DNA from: Eukaryota sp. TZLM1-RC
Lineage: Eukaryota > Metamonada: BaSk clade
Assembly: GCA_040285825.1 (NCBI GenBank)
Contig: JAUPSS010000004.1
Location: 2,088,550-2,152,549, forward strand
DNA length: 64,000 nt
Reading direction: 5' to 3'
The position numbers were made by a program, and so were the translations under genes. This document shows positions 62,175-64,000 of the stretch, one piece after another; the stretch's first letter is position 1, and each line of letters opens with the position of its first letter. The notes under the pieces are model-generated. The model was not told the DNA's origin, made no database searches, and was given only the letters and a program-made list of their open reading frames with translations.

Positions 62175-64000
62175 CTAAATCAAAATTTTGAGGGAAGCCA
62201 TAGCAGCCTTACCTAAAGATCCAAGCAAGGAAAAAACAAAGGGACATAAATTATATTGGACATGAGAATTTCCATTGACAGAAGAAATAGATTTCGCATA
62301 TTTAGCAATTTTGTGTTGTTCGCCAGCAAGAAGAGAATTTTTGACATCTGAGTTAATGAAATGTTCGCAATGAAATGAATTACAAGGGTCTATGGACATG
62401 GCATCTAAAATAGTAAAACTAACATTTAAGACAGGAACAACCAAATTACCTCTTGTTAGATCCATAGAAGCTCTGTTGTAGCACGCATCATCAATATTGG
62501 GGTCATCCAGAATTATTTTTGATGGCAAGGGCTCTGAAAAGGAAGCTACTCGATATGATTTGCACATTACATAAATTTGGTTCCTGAAATTATGATGCAC
62601 TTGACCTCTAAATGTAATGAAGTGTTTACAGTTCAAAAAATGAGTAAACAAAACAGGTTTACCCCATTTCCATGTTAAGTGGTTCGGCATATTGTTTGGC
62701 CATAGAAAACAACGAAGACGTATGTTTAAAAGCCATTCATTGTTTATCAAAAAAAGTCCATAAACAGAGGGAACTTGAGTTACTAAAGCAGCAGCTGAAC
62801 TATCACGAATATCCTTTAAAAAATTACCGAAAGCGGGATTTTCAGTTTAATCCCTAACCAAGTCTTACTTCATCATCTCAGCTTTCATATAATTTAACCA
62901 GATGGTGCTGAAGCTTTTTCAGGCAAAAGCGCAAATTTGGGAGTGATCAGTTGGGAATTTCTTGAACATTCCGAGGAAAACACTGAATCCAGATAACCCT
63001 GAGCAGATAATCTAATTCAAATTGAAGTTGATTCAAATATAAATTTGACTCACCATGGTTCAGCTGAACATCATAAGGAAACTTTTGAAAAAATTCAAAA
63101 ATAAAATTTTTTCCACCTTCTAAAAAAGCTGCTTTACATAAAATCGAAGATTTGATGAAACCGATTCCACCCAATTCAGCAGAACAAAAAACATGTCTTC
63201 GAATTAAAGATTCATGTACCTCCAATAAAAAAGAACAAATTTGACCCGAAGATTGTTGAAAGATCTACAAAAAATTAAGAGAAACTGAAGAAGGAGTTTA
63301 CCTCAAAATATTAGTGAATTTTCCAGAATAGCAAATTTTTAAAATAAAAAATTTGATGAGTTTTTGAATAACACATTGAGCAATAAAACTAAAATCTTTG
63401 TCAAAATTCTCCAATAAATTGTTCAACTGGGAATAAATTTCATCCGAATTACCTAACCAACATCCAAGGAACTTGAATGCTTGTTTTTTCATAATTAATG
63501 AAGGGAGTTTGAACATCATCAATCAATAAAGATTGTTTTGTTCTTCCAATCAAGAGACATTTAGGTGGATTCAACGCTAATCCGTTTCCTTTATATTTCG
63601 GGCAGTGCCTTCCGTAACCCTACAAATGCTTTCAAAAGAACCGATGATAGAAATTTCATCCATATAAGCAACAATGCGCAATTCAGGGAATTCTTTGTGG
63701 GAGATTTCAATAATATTATAGATAGCCAAACAAAATAGCAATGTACTAAGAGGGTCACCTTGTTTCACACCAGCAGATAATTCAGAGGTAAAGGTGTCAA
63801 AAAAATAAATCGGACTTCCTTCCATAAAATAAATCAAAAAACGCAGACAATTCAGGAAATCTTGATGAGGCACATCATAAACACAGTTACGTTTTAATGA
63901 ATTAATAACATGTTTAATATCGAAATAGAAAATATGTTGAGGTTGTTGACATTGAAAAAAACCTCTGAAATCTTTGAAGCAACAGAAGCACCTTCACTAA
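62175..64000 (-). mobile_element. Second family of R2-type retroelement, decayed, continues beyond window
   Basis: Minus-strand fragments in order: FDTFTSELSAGVKQGDPLS and VAYMDEISIIGSF (reverse transcriptase motifs B and C, 63.78-63.66 kb), FLGCWLGNSDEIYSQL (63.46 kb), HVFCSAELGGIGFIKSSIL (63.19 kb), and a C-terminal endonuclease-like part (TRGNLVVPVLNVSFTILDAM, 62.46-62.38 kb). Same domain order as the 35-kb element but only distantly similar, so a separate family. The catalytic box is Y-M-D-E in place of Y-M-D-D and frames are broken, so it is inactive. The 5' part lies outside the window. Confidence 0.8.

Noticed and set aside
1-64000. tRNA, rRNA or CRISPR arrays
   Set aside because: I looked for T-loop-like GGTTCGA phrases and regular spaced repeats; the few hits lack paired arms, and no regularly spaced short repeats occur. 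A tRNAscan or Rfam run could still find a small RNA.

Overview
The window is AT-rich DNA of a microbial eukaryote. It carries cytosolic ribosomal protein S4e, NAC-beta, a cullin, an MPDU1-type PQ-loop protein and a papain-family protease, all with the standard code (TAA, TAG and TGA each end genes here). Introns are rare and tiny: three are well supported (29-31 nt) in S4e, NAC-beta and the protease (which has two, so four introns across three genes), and two more are proposed (28 and 34 nt). They begin GTATGT, GTATAT or GTTTG and end in a compact branch-point-plus-AG block such as TCTTACAATAG. Fused branch/3' splice blocks are typical of metamonads (Giardia, Trichomonas and free-living relatives), so I lean to an anaerobic metamonad-like protist, with low confidence.

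Layout. 0.1-0.6 kb: decayed retroelement tail. 0.9-2.8 kb: polytopic membrane protein. 3.8-5.7 kb: decayed Fanzor/TnpB-like gene. 6.5-8.2 kb: LCAT-like acyltransferase with a B-box finger inserted inside it. 8.2-12 kb: retroelement and Fanzor debris. 12.0-15.3 kb: decayed R2-type (restriction-like endonuclease) non-LTR retrotransposon. 15.5-22.0 kb: protein kinase, then a TIGR02452-type poly(ADP-ribose) glycohydrolase (PARG) domain, then a long array of PBZ-like PAR-binding zinc fingers. These look like one ~2165-codon gene joined by a 34-nt intron and interrupted by one in-frame TAG. 23.0-25.1 kb: RIG-I/Dicer-type helicase with a C-terminal dsRNA-binding domain. 25.7-29.1 kb: 5'-truncated second copy of the PARG-PBZ gene. 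29.6-38.3 kb: three head-to-tail retroelement copies, the last full length with an intact 1013-codon ORF and a 14-bp target duplication. 38.5-39.5 kb: relic of a related element. 40.0-42.1 kb: second helicase copy. 42.7-45.3 kb: mostly empty, with a Fanzor relic. 45.4-61.2 kb: the conserved housekeeping genes (MPDU1-like, S4e, EF-hand protein, NAC-beta, cullin, cysteine protease), separated by three Fanzor relics and two 5'-truncated retroelement insertions. 62-64 kb: decayed member of a second retroelement family running off the window.

Most interesting: (1) the kinase-PARG-PBZ fusion, which would put a kinase, PAR removal and PAR binding in one polypeptide, beside a duplicated dsRNA-sensor-like helicase; (2) at least six Fanzor/TnpB-like relics in 64 kb, several with the last RuvC aspartate changed; (3) a retroelement array in which a chimera from unequal crossing-over can be mapped to a 32-bp tract; (4) the LCAT with an internal B-box; (5) the mini-introns. 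The segmental duplications of PARG-PBZ and helicase have junctions at retroelement sequence and at 3-bp microhomology. All homology statements come from reading motifs by eye; no search was run.
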